From Lindgomyces ingoldianus (taxonomy: Eukaryota > Ascomycota > Dothideomycetes > Pleosporales > Lindgomycetaceae): DNA of 64,000 bases. The DNA lies in NCBI RefSeq assembly GCF_010093535.1, contig NW_022985166.1, positions 946,537-1,010,536 on the forward strand, in the 5' to 3' direction. Position numbers and translations under genes: made by a program. The notes beneath the pieces are model-generated. The model made no database searches. It was not told where the DNA came from and saw nothing but the letters and a program-made list of their open reading frames with translations. Below are positions 35,724 through 48,149 of this stretch, one piece after another (within the stretch, counting starts at the first letter, position 1; every line of letters begins with the position of its first letter).

Positions 35724-38700
35724 ATGGCTACTAAGATGGGCAAACTGAGTGCTTTTGGCGGCATGCACACTGCCGGCATTTACTCAGACATGACCGTGGA
35801 TGGGCCGGAGATTGGTACGCTGGTCGTGGTTGTGGATAGGGCAAAGAACCTCCCCAATAGACGGACAATGGGCAAGCAGGACCCCTACTGCGCAGCGCGT
35901 CTCGGCAAGGAGGCGAAGAAGACAGAGACAGATAAGCGGGGAGGCCAAACGCCAAAGTGGTAAGTGTCGTTGCAGCTTCGTCCTCGCGTGGCACCTTCCT
36001 GACTTCTTCTTGTAGGGACCAGGAACTACGCTTCACCGTCCATGACTCTCCAGACTATCACCAGCTCAAGGTGTCCGTATTCAACGACGACAAGAAGACT
36101 GAATTGATTGGTGAAACCTGGGTCAGCCTGGAGACCATCCTTACACCAGGTGGCGGGCAGAGCGATACCTGGCATGGTCTCAATTGCAAGGGAAAGTATG
36201 CCGGAGAGATTCGCATTGAGCTCACGTACTACGACACTCGCCCCAAGGCGGAGAAGACGCCAGTAGAGAAGAAGGAAACCGCCCGAACTGAAGTTCAGAG
36301 GCCGTCGGTTGGAGGACCCCGCGAGAGCACACCCGTCAAGCGAAGGCCGCTCCCGTCTGACCCCACTGGGACTTCACCGTCTCCAGCCGGTACGCCAGAC
36401 CATCGTGGGCTTCAAGCAACACAGTCTGGACCTCGCAACTACCCAACCCCTCCCCGGCAGCAACGCTCGAACGAGTACAGCACCCCAACTCATCAACGAC
36501 GCAGCCAACTTCCTGAAGGCCAGCCCCAGTCAGTTGAGCGTCGAAGGCCGCTGCCCGAAGCCTCGCCTTTGAACAACAACACGCCGTCCTCGAGTCACCA
36601 CACTCCGCAACATCGAGCATCGCGAGTGCCTGAACATGATCCATACAGTCCTGCACAAAACCCTCCTCCATCTCATTCAAACACTCCCCAGTACAACGAA
36701 GATGGCTTCGACATGTCCTACACTGCGCCCAAGCCTTATGAGGTCCAGCCAATTGACCCATCGCCGCAACACACGGTGGATGGTGGCAACCGGGCCACCC
36801 AGAATGACTTGAGGTCTTCTCACGGCCACTCACCGAGTCATATGGAGCTGGCTCACTCATACTCGACTCCAGTTGTTCCAACGCAGCATGGATATGAGTC
36901 TGAATCTCCTTACCAAGATCCATACGCAGCCCAATCTCAAGGATACTCGAATGGACATGCCCAACAGGGACCGGAAGAACACCGTCAACTCTCAACCACG
37001 TATCAAGAGCCTCCGTATCATGTTGAGCCCTTGAGGCCGCAACACAATGCTACGCGAAGCAACGATTTTGGCCACAATCAAGTTGCGCTTCGCAATTCAT
37101 ACCATGGCACCGGTGGCTACATGGATCAGCGAGCATCATACTCACCTGCAAATGGACGGCCATCTAGCGCTATGCAACCTACGGTTGAGGATGAAGATGA
37201 TTGTCCGCCCCCTCCCCCAATGCATCGCAGCAACGCGGCCACTATCGTGCACCATCCTCAACAGTCGCCGCCAAGCTACCCGGACGATGCCCCAGCCCCC
37301 CTCAATATTAACCGATATCGAGAGCAACCTGCCGCATATGATTCTCCCCCTCAGTCATATGGAACGAATGAGTATGCAAATCCTCATCCCGCCGAGCGTC
37401 GATATACAAACCCACGTATGTCGATGTCTCCACAACCAAATAGCCGCCCAGTCTCGCGTGACACCATGGCCCCGTCTCCTTTGAGGCAAGAAACTGCTCT
37501 CATACCCTCTAGTCTCGTGGCTGGATACGATCCATATCGGCAGGATACTCAAATGACCCCACGATCAGACAATAGGGACTCCGATGCATACCAAGAAGCC
37601 CCGTCTTATGAGACACCCTCTCGCCAGCAGCGACATCTGTCTGAGCCAGACTACCGAACTCCTCCTCAATACGACACGCCTTCTCGACCACATCTTCTCA
37701 CCCAGCACAACTCTTTCCCCCTGGCCGAATCCCCTAGTTACTATCAACATTCATCCCCACAAGAACCGCACCATGTCTCGCCGTACCAAGACTCTGCGCC
37801 AATGATCAAGCCTCGCGCGATGAGTCCAGCAGAAGCCCGCACCCCAGCTGATAAACGGATGTCCCGAACCCCGAACCGGAGTATGCCAACGCGCAAGTCG
37901 GTCTCGCCGCGGCCACCACCCTCTACTGCAGATCCAGGCGATCGAAGGCTGTCCGGAGTGCCATTCAACCCCGACAGCTTTGACGTGTTGAATCCATCCG
38001 TGTCACAGAATTCGAATTCTAGAGGCAACGGCGGCTCGGAAGACGACCGTCGCGGCAGCAATGCTGAGGTCAACGAAAAGGGGCAGGTGGTAACGTTCCA
38101 TGGTCGGGTCATCGACGCCTCTGATCATCTGCCTATTGACAGCTGGGCTCCTGAGCCGGAGCGCAAAGGGCCTCAAAAGGATCGGCCCGTTCGAGAACGG
38201 GCTGCACTGAATGGCACTCGCGATATTGAAGCAGCGAAGGAGAGGGAACGCCAGCGCAAAGAACGTGAGCGGATCCGTAATGCGGTCAACTCATCAGTCA
38301 CCTCCGGCGGGAGTCCCAGCACTGCTTTGGTTACTTCGAGGCACCGTTACAGCAGCAGCCAACCTATGAATGATGGGGCAATGGTCCTGTCTGATCATAG
38401 TGCTACTTCGCCTAGTACGGGACGCAACAGGCTGCAGAAGCGTAATCAGCGGCCGGTCTCCACATACACTTCCCCGTCGCATCAGTCTCCGGCTGGAAAC
38501 ATCCCTTCGCCGAACAGCCTTGTTCTTCGCGAGCGTGAGAATGTCGGCGGCTATGGGGGTAGTCCAGGTTACGGGGCGGGCTCAAGACATTCCGTCGCCG
38601 CGCCACCTATTCCAGCGAAGATCCCTCTGGATTCAAACGGCAATACAATGTCAGAGGACATGACGGCTCTTAGCTTAGAGTTACAATCCATCGACATCGG

Positions 38701-38758
38701 TGGCAGCGCTGGTCGCAATCGCGGAGCGGCTAGACGGAGGTATGGAGGGGGATATTAA
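35724..38758 (+). CDS. C2-domain ingression protein (Inn1/Fic1-like), 992 aa, two exons
   Basis: Fungal Inn1/Fic1 proteins link the contractile ring to plasma-membrane ingression and septum synthesis at cytokinesis. Exons are 35724-35959 and 36016-38758. The 56-nt intron begins GTAAGT and falls inside the C2 domain at a Trp codon (phase 2). The C2 domain covers about residues 28-155: IGTLVVVVDRAKNLPNR, GKQDPYCAARLGKEAKKTET, FTVHDSPDYHQLKVSVFNDD, GETWVSLETIL and GEIRIELTYYD. The remaining 830 residues are a Pro/Ser/Gln/Tyr-rich disordered tail with many PxxP motifs, suited to the SH3 domains of Hof1/Cyk3-type partners. Near the C-terminus is a basic helical stretch (EAAKERERQRKERERIR). Longer than yeast Fic1 (about 270 aa), as in other filamentous fungi. 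The assignment rests on the N-terminal C2 plus PxxP tail architecture. Confidence 0.82.
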
Positions 38759-39689
38759 ACCCGGTTCGTATTCATCGGTTTCTCTCATGGGTCTGCTACT
38801 GGCTTTTCACATAATAGGACCGGACAAAGTCCGGTTTTTTTGGCAGCGAGAAGTAATCTTTTCCGCTCCTGTCTGGATGCCCACGCAGTTTTCGGGATAC
38901 CAGATGGTAATTGAGTGAATATTTTTCATGGCATGGATGCAGCTGTGTATAGAGGCTGCATGGGGCGTTTGTGTATAATGTGTTCTTTCTTGGATGGACG
39001 ATGAGGTATCGAGAACATGATGCCATGATTCTACGCTATCCAATTTTCACAATTTTCAAGATTCGTTCTTGCTTTTGGTTACCAGGTACCAGTTCGTGTG
39101 GTTGCCAGCTGGCTTAAGGATCTTTCTTTAAGAAGGACATCCTGCTCCCACGTATGATCAGCTTTCTATCTAGGAAGTTTACCTTAGGCCACGACCCTAC
39201 AAGTCTTTCCTTCTCTGCAACTGTCAAGTGCTGTTCGGGAATTTTCTAGAGGCCCCTATGCTCATGTTTGTCGCTTTACGTCATCTTGACATTAAAGGGT
39301 CTCCACGTTCATTCATATCTGTCGAACATCACTCTCTCAATCTTCATTTACACCCCAGGTTCCCAAGCTCTCAGCTCCTAGCTTTCCTCCCTCTTCAATC
39401 CCATCCCTCGCTTTTCATAACCAAACCACTGCGTTTCATCATGCCGCCCCATCAATATACGATCAGAATCTTGTTTTTGAGAGACTTCCGAAATGTCTCG
39501 CGAATAGGAAAACGCGGCCCCTCTTACCATCGCCAAAGAGGCAAAACGAGATCTGAATTCGGGGGCTGCGAAGAAAGGTCATGAAATCTAGATTTCGACT
39601 AGTGATTCGAGTATGGTTTCCCATCCACTGCACCCTCTCTGAGTCTTCGTGCGTTGGGTTTCCCACACATCACGCAGCCTTAGAACAGG
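38759..39689. other. 3' flank and intergenic DNA
   Basis: No supported gene. A possible but weak remnant near 39440-39590 starts MPPHQYTIRILFLRD. Confidence 0.4.
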
Positions 39690-40126
39690 GACATTAGTAC
39701 TACAATTGCGGCGCTCTAGCACTCGAATCTAGCGTCAACGAAAGAGTCCGCGACAAACTCGCCGGCGCGGATAGAGTTTCCAGTTTTAGGCTCTCAGGAG
39801 CCAGTGGGGATCTTGAGATCCCGTTGAGTGAGGGCGGGGCGTTGGAGATGGAACTGGGAACTTGTATTGCACCCTGTATATCCGGGTGCCAAGCCACTAT
39901 ACCAAGATTGGAGAAGACAATATCAGCAATGGAACACGAAGAGCGAGGAATCCAACACTGTATCTTGCAGGACCCGGGAAAGACTCTACGGAACAAGCCC
40001 CCAACTAATAACATGATTGCGGATGTAATGGAGGCGATCACTGGGGCTGTAAATCTGGATGGGGAGGGTGAGGCTGTGGAGAATGTTATCAGGGCTTTCG
40101 GGTTGAATGCACATCGGTATCTATAG
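39690..40126 (+). pseudogene. RNase III-like family relic (copy 1)
   Basis: The last about 62 codons (39940-40126) are clearly homologous to the C-terminal half of the intact gene at 49395: EERGIQHCILQDPGKTLRNK against MERGIHTCILQDPGRTVRRE, and NMIADVMEAITGAVNLDG against KMVADAMEAIAGAVYLDG, both ending HRYL. Upstream of that the frame loses similarity and the part with the first active-site motif is not recognisable. A neighbouring frame (YQDWRRQYQQWNT) suggests an indel. Similarity continues past the stop: both loci have a GGATGTATGCC...GGAAT block about 40-75 nt downstream. So this is a duplicated, N-terminally decayed copy. The D-x2-E motif (ADVME) of the second active-site helix is still there. 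Confidence 0.65.
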
Positions 40127-40149
40127 AGGGCATTGTGAGGGATTGGATG

Positions 40150-40518
40150 TCAGGCGTTAGAATGGCTTGGAAGAAGGATGTATGCCGAATGGAATAGATT
40201 AAATCTACTATATGTAGTTACTCCCCCGCGGAACATGGGTAAGGCGTAATTCAGGACAGAATCCTGCACCTTATTACTCTCTCCTAAACTCCAGTAAGAA
40301 GTGTAACACATTCACTCCACCCTAGTCATGCTCCACGTTAGGCATGAAGGTGTAGTAGATCTTCTAGAATTATGGAATACCTCTATTAACCATGAAGATT
40401 CCGACCAATTTGTTCAACAAAACATAGAAAAGGCACTGATGAACCCAGCCTCTAGACTCGTCTTCCTCCCGAAACCCCCCCCTCGCCCATCACGTTAAGG
40501 TGAATCTATCATCCACAT
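40150..40518. other. Short convergent intergenic region
   Basis: Space between the plus-strand relic and the convergent minus-strand gene at 40519. No gene seen. Confidence 0.5.
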
Positions 40519-41150
40519 TCACATCGAGCTCTTCGTCGACGAAAGCAACATCTCATGTTCCATAAACCCCATATTCCGCATAGCGCGCTCCGCAGCCTCA
40601 TCACCGCCATCACACCGCACAGCGCCAATAACCGCTTCAAGCGTCGTAGCTAACATCTCTACGGAAATCACATCCCCAGGTACGTTGGGCAGAATACATT
40701 TATCGAGATCAAGTGCCCGGCCTCGTGTGTTGAGCGCGGAATTGCTGACTACCTGCTCGCGGAACGTGGTCCAATCCTCTGGTATCTTAATCAGTTGACT
40801 GTCACGCTATTATAATCAAACCCGTCCTTTCCATCGACAAATTGGAAATTAATCACTCCAGAGCGCTTACTTTTGGCTCGACCAGTATGATACCAGATCA
40901 AGCTCAGTACATGATCGAGCGTGGCATCGCCTATGATAGCAAGCCGTTTGTTCTTGGGGACCGGTAGGTAGGTGCCGCAGTATTCGACGATGCCGTCGGT
41001 GCCTAGTGGTCCGCCAGCCATTTGGAGGGCCTCCAGGCCGAGTCGTTTGGAGGTGAAAGTGTGGCCTGTGATATACTCGCAGTGGGCGAGTTTGGCGGCT
41101 GTGTTTGGGAATATGGCGATTGAAGAGTTCGACATAATAGACCTTGACAT
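40519..41150 (-). CDS. RNase III-domain-like protein, 179 aa, two exons (copy 2)
   Basis: Exon 1 is 41150-40871 and exon 2 is 40778-40519. The 92-nt intron starts GTAAGC and ends ACCAG, phase 1. Start MSRSIMSNSSIAIF; then AAKLAHCEYITGHTFTSKRL (the RNase III N-terminal helix region), PKNKRLAIIGDATLDHVLSL at the first active-site motif, DWTTFREQVVSNSALNTRGR, and MLATTLEAVIGAVRCDGGDE at the second. Against bacterial RNase III (ERLEFLGD; D114 and E117 in E. coli numbering), the first motif reads KRLAIIGD, so E41 is Ala. The second reads ATTLEA, so D114 is Thr. It should therefore not cleave RNA, like the RNase III folds of mitochondrial ribosomal proteins. It could bind dsRNA or serve as a dimer partner (inference). 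There is no dsRBD or targeting peptide. Confidence 0.72.
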
Positions 41151-42535
41151 GGCGGATAATGGTATCTTCCGCGACGAGGGTTGGTCGGGAGTCTTTAATT
41201 CAAGGTGTTGAAAATAGGAAGGATATTGCTGTTAGTAAATGGTAGGTGAATCTCTAGAAGGTGTGGAATATGAGGGGTTGAGATACTAGTAACTTTGCCT
41301 AGCTTTATAGAATCCAGAGGAAAATATTCATTCACCATTTTATACTAACCTCTCTTGTGGCTGTGATATATTTCACTAGCAGCCTAGCATGCGGCGTCAA
41401 AATGTGTAGGGTCGGGGGTTCGACTTCAAAGCTGTGCCGCACAAGCCACTGTTGAAATCCGCAACCCTCTTCCAATCACTTTACCTCAAATATCAAGTAG
41501 CGAATCGGCGCTTGGCAGAAAGTAGAGACACAGCCATTACTTTTCATGCTCGAAACCTTACTACTAGAGCAACTGCGCCCAGAAGGTGTTGACACCTGAT
41601 GCTGAGAGACTGGGAGATGAGGAACCCACATTTCCAAGCCAGAGAGTACGATAGAAAGAAGGCTCAGGCTCAGGCTCAAAGGAATGCTGGAGCCTCGAGA
41701 GGCATAGTTCTTGTATTCCTCGGGAGGGTTCTATGTGTTGACTTGACATGCTGATGTTTGAAGGTGCCTAGCAAAGCCCTGCCAAGTGTTACATTGCAAA
41801 TAGCTTAGCCTTTTAGCTCTTAGTTATTGTTTATTATATGCTAGTTAACTATTTGTTATCACCACTATTTAACATTTATAACTGTGATTAGCAATTTTCT
41901 ATTCTTTTGTCTAATTTGTGCTGCATTTACGCTAGTGGCTCTGGTTATAGTTACTAGAATACAGATATTTGAGCAGTCTGAAGACAAGAGTGAGCAGAAC
42001 GACGCGGAAGCTAAGCGATGTGATGAAATCATTAAACGTATCTTCAAAAACAAGGGCGTCATCATCGAAGTGGTCTCACCAACAGACATCCGAATTCCTC
42101 CTAGCGCCCCTGTTAAATTCAAAGTTATGTAAGGTGCATCTACGCTCTATACTTTGCATCTTCTCATTTACATATCTGTTCACACCCACGAACCTAATCT
42201 ACAACCTTTCATTTACCGTTCTCTCTGTTACTTACTAGCACGTTATCCAGGTTTCTACTTGCAGATTGAGCGTACGTTCTATCACGTATATGAATGACAG
42301 TACCAGATTTCATCATTACGGCATTCATCCCATCCCCTTCCACTCTGGATTCACTGTTTTCGTGCCTTTCACTTCACACTTCTTGACCTCATGGGCACCA
42401 CACGATCATCAATAACTCATTAACACCAAGCGCACTCGTTCCGATTCAACCGTTCTCGGGACATTTACGATAGCAAATTTCCTTTTCCATTTTCATTAAG
42501 AGTAACAAACTAAAGGTATTAGGATATCTTTTATC
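41151..42535. other. AT-rich intergenic region
   Basis: Holds the upstream region of the 41150 gene. A plus-strand frame at 41884-42132 without ATG gives a hydrophobic stretch (FFCLICAAFTLVALVIV) followed by a charged tail. It could be a fragment but has no start or splice support. Confidence 0.4.
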
Positions 42536-42967
42536 ATGTCATCTCAGGAAGAACCGAAACTAACTACCCAATCGCCTGCCTGGATACAGCAGGCTTCATC
42601 ATCCACCACTGCCACCTATGAAGCGCATTCACAGCCCACAATCCACCAAAAAAGGAAAATGAAGATTTTGAACAGCCGTTGGCCCATTGAAGTCAGCCAT
42701 GGTATCAAACTCCCTACCTCCACGTACCCAACCACACCACGTACAGAACAATCAGAAGCCCATTTTCTACTCTCCACACACCATCAACACCACATTTCAT
42801 ACCCCCCACACCACCCCCCACATTATCTCCACCTCAAATCACCGCCTTCATCAATAAACAACCTTCTCCTCCCAAATTGGCGCCTCCATCGCTTTCCCCT
42901 CTTCAACCCCCTTCCAATCCACCTTATTCTTCTCATTAAACGTTGCCTGCTCATCGGTAATCACTAG
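42536..42967 (+). CDS. Doubtful ORF, 143 codons, overlapping the CSC1-like 3' end
   Basis: ATG at 42536 (MSSQEEPKLTTQSPAWIQQA) opens a frame whose first 70 codons are of ordinary composition. After about 42720 it becomes His/Pro/Leu-rich and runs antisense over the last 117 nt of the convergent channel gene. No domain is recognised. The first part might be a real small gene or exon, while the end is probably a shadow of the opposite strand. Confidence 0.2.
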   Translation: MSSQEEPKLTTQSPAWIQQASSSTTATYEAHSQPTIHQKRKMKILNSRWPIEVSHGIKLPTSTYPTTPRTEQSEAHFLLSTHHQHHISYPPHHPPHYLHLKSPPSSINNLLLPNWRLHRFPLFNPLPIHLILLIKRCLLIGNH

Positions 42968-45824
42968 TCCCGGTACCGCTTTCTTCGAATTCCTGACCTC
43001 ACGCTCCGAAATCCCCATCTCATCCTTAACAATCCAGAGCACCGGCGTTGGGGACGTAACTGCGGGGTTGAAATATGCGCGCTTCGCGATTTCGACGGGC
43101 AGCGGATGTTGGGGAGTGCGGTAAAAGGCGTCAAGGGAAGCAGAGAGGTTAGAGACAGAGTTCTTTTCTGGGTTGAGAATGTTGGTGATGAAGGCTGGGA
43201 TGCGTGTTGGTTTGGGGGGAGCCACGGGTGTGGCTGTGTTAGTTGCTGCTGTTGCAGAGGATTTTTCCGCCGGCATGCCTGCACCATCAAGGTTTTCCGT
43301 GCCGTGCCCGTTTTCGAGATCAGCATGCGGGGTGGGTATGGGGTCAGAGTATGCGATTCGCGTTTCGTGGCTACGAAGGGCGCGGCGGACGCAGAGGTGG
43401 AATACGACTGTGAAGCCGAGGAGGACGGCTTCAATGACAAGCGCACCAACAGCTCCGCGGTCGTCGCCGGTTTTGATGGCAAAGAGGCCGATGAGGCAGA
43501 TTTCGGAGAGATAGACACCTGTCATGAGTTGCTGGAGAGCGCGTTGGTATGCAGCGCCTCTGGTGTCGATGACTGTTTCGTACGTGTAGAGGAAGTTGTA
43601 GCGGAAGGCAACGTAGACAAGGGCCATGCCTATTACAGCGAAGCCCAGGATGAGAGGAGCGATGCAGGAGTAGCTGAGAGCGATGACGCCTAGGTTGACC
43701 CATTTAGGGAACTCGGAGCCCCACATTGGAGCAGACAGGTTGACGAGTTTCTGGAAGATCTTGCGTGGTGTACCGCCGGGGAGGATGCGGCCGAGGAGAA
43801 CGACAGTAACGAAGCCACCGATGTTGAGGAGTGTACCGGCGAAGGATGCTAGACCAAAAAGAATGAAGTAATTGATATAGACGTTGGACGCCTTGGGAAG
43901 GTTCTCGGAGAGCAGAGTGAGAGCAGAGCCAGGGTTGGCGATGACTTGATTGACAACGGTTGTTGCAGCAGACGAAAAGGTTGTGATGAGGAAGACTTGG
44001 ACAACTTGGAACGCAAAGTACCACGACTGCGTTTGTAGTTCGACTTGGGAGAGGGTAACCCAGCCAGCAACTTTAGCCATGACTAGAGGCTGTTAGCCAT
44101 GCCAAGACATGTACGATAGGGGGATGGAGGGAATCATACCTCGACAGAATATTGGAACCAAAGACATGAGCACAGCCAGCATGACAACGGGAAGAAGCCC
44201 AGTCACCACACCCAGAATAACCTTCGGAATTTTCAGGATCCACTCAAGCCAGGAAAATCTGCTTGCAAGGTAGTTGATATTCGAGATGAGACCGACGAAG
44301 GCAACTGTAGATTGTGAGTTCGCATTAAGAAAAGAGGAATGATTTGCTTACCAGGAATAGCCCAGAAGATAATCATGACGGTGATGAAAGCGGTTGCAAG
44401 GATCCATCGTACCCAATGCTCTGGGACTCCAATTCGGAGATTGTTCCACACGACTTCTTGAGGAAGTACACCGAGCTGGCGAGCTGCCATATTGGAGTTC
44501 GGCTTGGCCTTCCTATTTTGCATCATTTGCCAAGCGTCTTGGGCAGACTTCTGAGTGTCGAATTCGAGGAAGACGGCGCCAACAAGGTCTCCCTGGCCAT
44601 TCCAGTGCTTGTCCTGCTCCGCTGTGATCTTGGGAATGAGCTCAGCAAGGTGCTGTCGTCCATACTCAATCGTGTCGACTTTCTTGCCGATGAGGAACTT
44701 GAGCCTGTGGGTTGGGCGGTCTTTGGGATTGAGCCAGCGGGAACCATCCTCAGAATCCTGGGCCTGGTAAGCCTTCTTTCCCTTCGCAACCTTCAGGCGG
44801 TTATTGTTAGCATCACGACAGAGCTGGACCTCTGCCGCCTCCAATTTCAATGCTGTCTTGTCCCTGTCCTCAACCAATTCCTGAAGATCCTTGCAGTTAG
44901 AGGCAACCCAGGCATGAACCACTCCAGGAAACATCTCGAAAAGAGCAGCCTGTGTGAGCGACTTGGGGACGCTCGTGAAGAGGATGGTCCGAGACGAGAG
45001 ACGGCTGGCGCCCCATGGAGAGCGGCGATAGGCCTGGCGGATGTTGACGGTAAAGAAGGACTCCCGAGCAATGATGACCATGACCATTCCTACCAGGGTG
45101 AGCAAGTAGTCGCATGCATGTGGCTGCGCTGAAAACGTACCTAGAAAGACACAAGAAATCAAGGCATGGGCATAATAGCGCTTCGCATCCTTTACATTGC
45201 TGAGGGACAGGATATCTAACTGCTGATTGCCCGCGCCGCCCTGATTTAGTTAGATATGCCAAACTCTAGCGGGGAGCACGAACGCACAGTGATATTGATA
45301 GGGAACAGAACCGGCCATGTGATGCAGCAGCCTAGGAAGCAGATGATGACAATCAACTTGAAATATCGGACGAAGAGATAGCCATCAATGGACTGGTGGT
45401 CTAAAATGTATCTGTCGTCAATGCGACGGAAGTCGGAGATCCAGCCGAAGAACGAAGCGCTGGGAGCGGGGGTCTTTCGCCTGCCACATTCTCAGCATAC
45501 TCAGCGTACTCACAGTCATGTGGGGGGGGGGAGGGGGAGGGGGAGGGCATACTCGGCGCCCAAGCTGTCAATGTAAGTTCTCGGCGCGTAGAGGCGACGA
45601 AACTTGCGGCGGAAGATGAAGAATAGGGTGATGAAGACGAAAGCGATGAGGAGATTAGGGATGAGCGTTGACACCAGACCCGAGGCGGAGTTTGAATCTG
45701 GCTTGTCCCTATTGCTGCCGGGCTGGCCGTCATCCTGTTGCAGGCGCCGTCAGTCCAGATGACAAGGGTAAAGGGATGAGCTTTGGGGTTTACATACCCG
45801 TGCAAAGAGGCGGACGAGGTCCAT
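42851..45824 (-). CDS. CSC1/OSCA-type (DUF221) channel, 878 aa, seven exons
   Basis: Family members are mechanosensitive or osmosensitive cation channels or lipid scramblases of the plasma membrane or ER. Exons: 45824-45798, 45734-45553, 45480-45288, 45240-45141, 45089-44352, 44304-44140, 44082-42851; introns are 47-72 nt and all phases agree. The first exon codes only MDLVRLFAR. TM1 is near 29-50 (STLIPNLLIAFVFITLFFIF), then TPAPSASFFGWISDFRR and YILDHQSIDGYLFVRYFKL, the family N-terminal signature. TM2 is near 112-132 and TM3 near 160-178 (ALISCVFLGMVMVIIARES). A large cytosolic domain (about 180-390, RTILFTSVPKSL...NNRLKVAKGKK) follows, then the channel core from WVRWILATAFITVMIIFWAI onward, including VAFVGLISNINYLASR and VELQTQSWYFAFQVVQVFLI. 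The 51-nt fourth intron is open in frame, so its retention would insert 17 residues. The third intron-exon joint gives GAERKTPAPS. The C-terminal tail is polar and ends KVVY. Confidence 0.9.
45521..45547. repeat. G/purine run inside an intron of the CSC1-like gene
   Basis: A run of ten G followed by AGGGGGAGGGGGAGGG on the plus strand, within intron 45481-45552. On the coding strand it is a C-rich tract just after the GTATGCC donor. It has G-quadruplex potential. Confidence 0.7.
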
Positions 45825-48149
45825 GGCGGGAAATTGAGTGTTGCGGCTGTCGCAATTGAGGCAGACGCTGGTGTTTGTATAGGAGTTCGTCGTGCGAGCA
45901 GACGAAGGTCGTAGTGGACAAGCAAATATTAAATCAAGACCGCCTCGAGCCAGCAGCCCGAAACGGACGCCCCACGTCATTGTGCTAGCTCCTCCCAGGA
46001 CGAATCAAGATTGACGCTGGGAGAAACCTGGCCAGCCTCGCCCAGCCACAACGCGCTATCTCGCGCCAGCCGGCCAAGGCCCTCCTCCAAGTGGCTGTGA
46101 TGGTCCCTCAGCTCGCGTCGCAGACTCAAGGGCGTCTGGACTGGCGAAAACCATTCACGCGCCTTCCGCCTCGTCCTGACGCTTGTGGCGGAACATCAGT
46201 AGCATATCCATGGCAACTTCTGGCGGCAGCTCTGCATCGCGCTCGCCGTGCGGACTTCGTACACACTCCGCACACACTCCGGACAGATGTCCTGCTAGCG
46301 AGGATGCGAAACCAGTTTTTGATGAGAGGACGTTGCGTGGTGGCATGTGCTGCGAGGAGATTGCCGTGGCACAGATGCGCAAGGGAACAAGCCTGATTCG
46401 CGAACACAGGGGACAAGATCCTGGCTGTCTATCATCCCGATCTGGCTGTATCCATCATGCCATCATCGGAAAAACCTCTGCTGATCTCTGCACATTATTA
46501 CGTTGCCCGAGCATGTACTAGACGTCCTGAACTCTTGTCACAACGGTATTCGATGTTCTGGTGCTAATAGACTGCTGGGAAACGGAAACTCGAAGGCTGG
46601 CGGATGCAGCGCGGTACAATGGACACCAACGACACGTACCCCTGCAAGTAGAGGTGTGCAACTGGGTGTCATTTGCGGTACCTTCAGACTTCTGCAGTTG
46701 GCTGGTGAACCGCTGGGGAGACTCAAATCGAACGCCAGGATCGTCCGTGTTGAGGCGACTTGCATGAAACCAGGCCGGCTGCACCGACCACTTACGAATC
46801 GTCAAGACTCTTCAAATGTTTGTATCCCCTCTGTTCTCGGCCCCAAGGCGGGTAAAGATCTAGATCTCTTCGGCGACTTTCTTATTCCAATTTCGACACA
46901 CCTCGTCAATTCCCCATCAACCCTGCTTTTGGCAGGAACACCACGTCCGCTCCTTCTCTCCACCCATTTCACTCAAGACCCTGCCCTTTTGGCCCTCATT
47001 TTCAGCTCATCACCCATGCTTTTCCACTGCAAATCCACGTACGCTAGAATCTAGACTCTTCACCGGCCGTTCCTAGCCTTATCTTGAGCTTCGAACGGCT
47101 CTTGTCGAGCACAGCCACTCAGCCACCCTACTGCATCTTATCATCTAACGTAGAACAGGAGACGATAGTAATTTAAGACAGCAATTGGCATTTCGTTGCC
47201 ACCCTCCCTGATTCTAGCAGAAGATGTCACTGATCACATCTGCCCTGCTGACGTTCCACATCAGTGCGGATGTGCGGTAACATCCGCCCGGCGTTGAGCA
47301 TACATCTTCCTAGCTTTACGTCGGCTTCCAACAGAACCCAGCCACCCATTAAACCAATTGGAAAGGTACCCGCATCGGCAACCCTCAGGTGGTCGGCAAA
47401 GACGTTCAGTTATCCGACGAGGAGAGAAGCAGGTAGATGTGAAATCTTAATTGCCTCGTGACTTGATTAGCCTTACCTCCGTTGCTAGTTAGATAAACCC
47501 AATAATTACCCCCAATTCCATTGGCGAGATAATCATTTATTGGCTCCGGGCTCGAGTGCGGCGCGAGATATTGATCAATTCGGAGGTTTCGAACTCGCCA
47601 CACCAATGCCTTCACACTTAACATGTCCTCGTGTGTCAACTTCTGCGTGTCTCGGGACACATCACCCGAGGGATATGTGGTCAAAGGCGCTTATTGGGCT
47701 TTCCTTCATTGCGAACATTATGTTTTTTTCACAGGCAAGACAGATATGAATGTATGGCAGTTCCCCCATGTGTCAACGTGTATTGATTTCAGTCTTCACC
47801 CTTATCATCCACAAGAACAAGGCCTGCGTGCAGAAGTCCTCGCTATGGAAGGGGTGTCCGATAATGCGTCTAAGTTACTTCATTGCCTCTACTCGACCAG
47901 CCAGCCATGGAAGGAGGATAGATTGTCTGCACGGTGAAGCCCATAGAAGAAATTGACTTGTCCTCTGACAGCACAAATACTAGTAATTTACGAGTTCACG
48001 CTTTATACCTTCAATCCCCACCCTGGCGATTGTTGGAGAAAGTGTATAATCCTATCTTAGTGTCTTCGATATGCCAAACAACAATCTTAGAAAGTCTCGC
48101 GCAACTAAGACAATATCCAGAAGACACCGCCAACCAACTACTCCTCCAT
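45825..48149. other. Intergenic, no supported gene
   Basis: Upstream region of the channel gene followed by about 2 kb in which I see only short, unsupported frames, including a 183-codon plus frame at 46503-47054 of random composition. Confidence 0.45.

Noticed and set aside
41410..41440. B-box-like GGTTCGACTTC
   Set aside because: Surrounding sequence does not fold into a cloverleaf.
46503..47054. 183-codon plus-strand frame
   Set aside because: Random-looking composition, alternative start only, no splice or domain support.
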